64,000 bases of DNA from NCBI RefSeq assembly GCF_026210795.1, contig NC_089443.1:744001-808000 (forward strand), given 5' to 3'. Made by a program: the position numbers and the translations under genes. This stretch comes from Rhizophagus irregularis (Eukaryota; Glomeromycota; Glomeromycetes; Glomerales; Glomeraceae). The notes beneath the pieces are model-generated. The model was not told the origin of the DNA. It did no database searches and saw only the letters and a list, made by a program, of their open reading frames with translations. Below, in pieces: positions 59,994 through 64,000 of this stretch (the first letter of the stretch is position 1; each line of letters opens with the position of its first letter).

Positions 59994-61201
59994 ATGTAGG
60001 TTGTTGGTTTTATATAGAAAAATAATAAAGATGAGAAAGAAGCTAATAAAATTATTAAACTTATTAAACAGAAATATTATAATTAAGAACGAATTATTGA
60101 AAGAGTTAGGGGAATAGAGGGAAAATATAGGATTTAATAGACGAATTAATGCAATAGACAATTTTATAGAGCCTAGAAGGAGATGAAAAATTTATTGATA
60201 TAACGATAATAATATATTCAATGGGGAAGAGGAAGAGTAGTAGGGAAAATTAAACGATACGACCAAAATAGACGGTTGTATTAGATGAAGAATTTGATAG
60301 AAACAATGAAACCAAGATAGATTTAGTAGCAAGGCGCTATATTACATCATTTGCATGCAATAATTATGGCGTTACTTCTTATAGATAGTAAGTGCGATTT
60401 ATACATTGTTGCTGGTTAGACAGTTGAAGTTATATAATTTTCTAAAATCGCCTGTTAAATAGATGAAGATTAAATAACAAATATTGTACGGAACTAACGT
60501 TTATAGAACGATGGACTAAAAGTTTGGGTATTAGCATGGGAATGCATGATAGCCCTCAGCATAAAAAGGCTGCTACAATTAAGAAAAAAGTCTAAAATTT
60601 TAGATATTGTTAATCTTGATGGTTACAGATGCAAGCTCGTTGAGAACAATATCGCATTAGACGTATGTGCATTTATTGGAAATCATTTTTCATATTTGGA
60701 GATTATCGTAATTGGACGAAAAAGAGATCTATTGCATACCATAAAAACGAATTATTAAATTATGAGAAAATTGAGGACGAGTTAATATTTTACAGGAGAT
60801 AGATTGGAAATATAGTTTATCGTCCATTAATAACAAAAATAATTGTTACAAATTTAGTAGACAGCAATGATAGAACGTAAAAAATTAAGAATTTTTTAAA
60901 GAGCTACCAACTTACAGTATTTTATTTGAAAGAAATACAAATTTAATCGAATCAGTAATATGTCCAAGATGTGAAAAAGAAGAGAAATATTGGAATCATA
61001 TTTGGATCCATGAGGATAATAAAGTTATACCTTTGGAAGTTGAATCGGCCATAGTCAAAATGGTGGAAATATATGAAGCTACGAATCAAATGGATATGGT
61101 GGTAAAGCCGATAAGATGTATTAATATTTAATATTGACTTTATTAAGATAATTAGAGAAGATTCCAAATATTTCCCAAATAAGTATAAGATTAATTAGAG
61201 T

Positions 61202-61705
61202 TAGGGATGGCAAAAAACGTTTTAAACCAATTTTGGCGTTTTAAAGCATTAAGCACTTTACTAGCATTTAAATACGTAATACATATTTGCAATAAAAATT
61301 TAAGCACTTTATTATATAATATATATTTAGAGTATAGCCGGACCGACCTTGTTGGGAATTTTATTTTGTAATAGCTTAGTGATACTAGTGATCCTCTACT
61401 ATTCGTTAAAAAAAAAAAAATTATATAATATTAATTTTAAATCTTAACTAATGTCATTTCCACAATAATTACACAGGTGTTTTTCGTAACTTTTCAAAGT
61501 GCTTACGGACGTCTTCTGATGATGATCTTCCACGAGAATAATTTTAAAAAAAAGGTTGCTTGAAAAATACAAAAAGGTCATTAAAAAATAATTACGCAAT
61601 AATCCGATCAAATGTTTTAAAACAAAAAAAAAAACGTTTTAAAACAATAAAAAACTGATTTAAATTGTTTTAAAACATCTTGTTTTAAATCACGTGCCAT
61701 CCATA
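61202..61705. mobile_element. hAT-like MITE, 504 bp
   Basis: Near-perfect inverted ends TAGGGATGGCA and TGCCATCCATA carry an 8-bp duplication with one mismatch (ATTAGAGT and ATTAGAGA). Further GTTTTAAA repeats lie inside both ends. The element splits the LINE tail and has no coding capacity. Confidence 0.75.
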
Positions 61706-62000
61706 ATTAGAGACTTATAAATAATAAGTTCAATAAAATTGGTCAGGATCAAGTAGATTGGAAAATGTTAAGAAAAGAAATGTGGATAAAGTGATGTGAA
61801 CAGGTTGTTGTAATAGAAAAAGAAATCATTTCTAGAAAAGGTAAGATGATAAAGAAAAGATTTGATGAAACGGAGGTAGAAGAAAATAATAAATTAAATA
61901 AAACCAAAAAATTAAAAACAAAAGAAAAAAATATAAGCGAAAAAAATAGAAAAATAGTAACATTTGATATAGATCTATAGATCAAGTTTAATTTTACAAT

Positions 62001-63700
62001 GCTATGCCATCATTCACATCATTTAATATACTAATAAACTTTTTATACCTTTTATAAATAACAATAATAGCTAGCAGCCTAGCATAAAGCTTTTAAACTA
62101 TAATAGCTTCAAACTATTCGCAATCAATTAAACTCGTCAAATAGGACTTCCTTTGTCAAGATGTTTTTACAAATATTTAAACTAATTAATATGTTGTTTT
62201 CAGAATTATTAATAAAGAGTTGTCCACAATACTGCCTAATCCATAATATATTTCATTATCTTTTTAAGGATTATGTGTAAGTTGAGACTGTCGTATTAAA
62301 TAATTATGGGAATTTGTGAGTTTTCAATCCGCGACAGATAATCTATAGATATCCGGGTAGCATCACTACGGTAAAGTAAAGATAAAATAGAAATATTGTA
62401 CATCTATGGCTATATTAATATTTATTATGGAATCAATTGCTGTAAATAATACTTTTTGCAATGAGGGTGTTTTATATATTGTAGAATTTGGATGACTTAT
62501 GATTTAAAAACTAGTAAATATTTCATTTTGTATTATTATTTAATATTCACATACAACATACAGAAAAACTTATCATACGCAGATAACAGAAATTTACAAT
62601 GTACAAAAAATATTATTCGAGATTTTTTAAATTTGTGTTATGGAAGCTTTTCACAATAACTCATAAGAGTAAAATTTAGGTATTTTACACAATTTTATAA
62701 AAGAAAAAAAATTGATCATCTATTTTGCTATAAGCTTTATGAATTGTTTTCATCACTCTATTATCACAAGTAAATTCCGTATAATTAAAATACAAATAAT
62801 CTGAAATATAGTAATGGACTACTGGTTTAATAAAGCAATAAAATTTTGTAACTCTTATTATATCATATTATACAAATTCGGCATAAATTTGTATTTCACT
62901 TTTCATAATTTGTTAAGACTTCTTTAGAATATTTATAACCCGGATTTATTTTTTAATGTAACATCTTTTGTGGATGGAAATATCTCTCTGTAACGTATTT
63001 ATTTATTTTGACAGTTTCAGTGATAATAATCTTAATATCTATTGTTATTTTTATATCAATTGTTATTTGCACACTTAAAATACGAATTACATAAATAATA
63101 ACATCTTTTTAGACATTATAAATGCATTCTTACATTTTATTCATTTCTGCATGTAAACATTTTTTTATTAATACTATTTTAAATTGTTTATCAGCCTCAC
63201 AATTAAATATATTTAAATATATTTTGATTCATTTGCCATAATTTTATTCTCAATCATCTATCCTTAAAATCCTGTACTTTTCAACATTAGATATAAATTG
63301 AATAACATTTTTTCATGAATTTATTAGTTGGTAGGCTTTTACAGGTATTTAAATATTTATAGTTGTATTGCAAACAAAAATTTGTACTTTCTTGACATGC
63401 GTATTTTACAAACTTAATACAGTAAATAATCAAGAATAAGCTCTTAATTTTTAATATGTCCTAAAAATTTTGATTGGAAACCAAAGAGTTACTTTGTTTT
63501 TTACTATAATAAATCGTAAATAATATGAGTATCTCTTCAAATTCATTAAAATATACTAAGATGATATATATTTTGAGAAATGTTATTAAACAAATAATAT
63601 GATATTAATACTATAATTAATTTATCATCATAAGTTATTATGTTATATTTAACTTTTAAGTTCAGACTGTAATGAAAGCTTATAGATCTTCAGATCATCT
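62001..63700. other. Gene-free AT-rich region
   Basis: Beyond the probable LINE 3' end I see no open frame, RNA gene or structured repeat in this stretch. Confidence 0.5.
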
Positions 63701-63704
63701 AAAA

Positions 63705-63880
63705 TGGATTATTTTGTGCCTTTGCTTCTATTAAACTTTTGCTCATTACTATGGAACAAAATATTGCTTTGATCTTTTGCTTCACATAATAGCATGACAT
63801 CATCAATTGTCATTCCATAATCATGTAATAAATTCTTTAACTTTTCAATACAATTATGTTCTTCATTTATCAAAATCTAT
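63705..63880 (-). pseudogene. Decayed coding fragment of unknown family
   Basis: About 50 codons are open on the minus strand (IEKLKNLLHDYGMTIDDVML, then SNILFHSNEQKFNRSKG). Just upstream, in another frame, GGDYIGLYYLKVGIDFDK continues the same apparent protein, so a frameshift and a stop break it. I cannot place the family. Confidence 0.4.
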
Positions 63881-64000
63881 GCCAACCTTGAGATAATAAA
63901 GACCAATGTAATCCCCGCCCTTTCTTGTAGCTTCAATTGCATCGTATACAAATATTTTAACTCAATCCATACAACTTCTTGAAAAGTCTGTTCCATTTAA

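Larger units (their letters stand above)
59216..62000 (+). mobile_element. Decayed LINE (non-LTR retrotransposon), 3' part
   Basis: Several in-frame scraps resemble the C-terminal part of glomeromycete LINE proteins as I recall it: LFPKDVHDLDNSPDLIKC near 59240, then SNLIES-like text and VICPRCEKEEKYWNHIW near 60955-61010 (a CCHC-like zinc knuckle after the RNase H region), and a Lys/Glu-rich tail at 61770-61978. Many stops and frameshifts make it dead. Two hAT-like elements have inserted in it. Confidence 0.55.

Noticed and set aside
60952-61167. Minus-strand frame over the LINE zinc-knuckle region
   Set aside because: The plus strand carries the CPRC...H motif expected of the element.
1-64000. 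tRNA, rRNA or CRISPR loci
   Set aside because: Scanning by eye for tRNA B-box-like words and regularly spaced repeats gave nothing convincing; a tRNA scan would settle this.

Overview
The window looks like nuclear DNA of an arbuscular mycorrhizal fungus of the Rhizophagus/Glomus group. It is very AT-rich, genes carry short (about 60-110 bp) introns with GTA/GTG donors, and almost every recognisable gene is a tyrosine-kinase-like (TKL) protein kinase of the expanded kind typical of these fungi, often followed by Sel1 repeats. Crinkler (CRN) header pieces, a decayed LINE and several small DNA-transposon derivatives fill much of the rest. There are no bacterial features. This assignment rests on recalled family style, not on a search.

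Layout. 1-1.0 kb: A-rich repeat. 1.2-5.9 kb (+): one intact six-exon gene of about 1440 aa (kinase-like N-terminus, large middle domain, MLKL/HeLo-like four-helix bundle, pseudokinase, Sel1). 5.9-8.9 kb: no gene. 8.9-10.5 kb (-): an intact kinase. 11-19 kb: decayed Crinkler-type genes and kinase fragments, with an 8-bp-TSD transposon insertion and chimeric junctions. 19.8-23.6 kb (-): two kinases whose frames are joined through a chain of tiny exons (3, 3, 3, 51, 3, 3 and 1 nt). 27.05-28.3 kb (+): an intact 409-aa single-exon gene of unknown function that shares upstream sequence with the Crinkler remnant. 31.1-34.1 kb (-): intact 807-aa kinase/four-helix-bundle/pseudokinase gene. 37.3-42.5 kb (-): twelve phase-compatible exons encoding kinase, deleted middle domain, pseudokinase, four-helix bundle, pseudokinase and Sel1, with a one-base frameshift in exon 4. 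43.4-44.9 kb: Sel1 fragment cut by an intronless Ser-rich/coiled-coil pseudogene. 48.2-50.4 kb (-): intact kinase-Sel1 gene. 50.7-56.1 kb: duplicated flanks, decayed fragments and transposon ends. 56.2-58.5 kb (-): intact kinase/four-helix-bundle/Sel1 gene that lacks the pseudokinase. 59.2-62 kb: decayed LINE carrying two hAT-like insertions. 62-64 kb: little, apart from one decayed coding fragment.

How it fits together. Modules recur in a fixed order (active kinase, middle domain, MLKL-like helical bundle, pseudokinase, Sel1) and different copies have lost different modules at or near exon borders. An active kinase joined to an MLKL-type bundle and a pseudokinase is reminiscent of the RIPK/MLKL pair used in animal necroptosis, and MLKL/HeLo-type bundles are known membrane-acting cell-death domains in plants, animals and fungi. 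A role of this cluster in regulated cell death or symbiont/self recognition is therefore a hypothesis that can be tested; it is not shown by the sequence. Exon borders were read by eye from splice motifs and phase.
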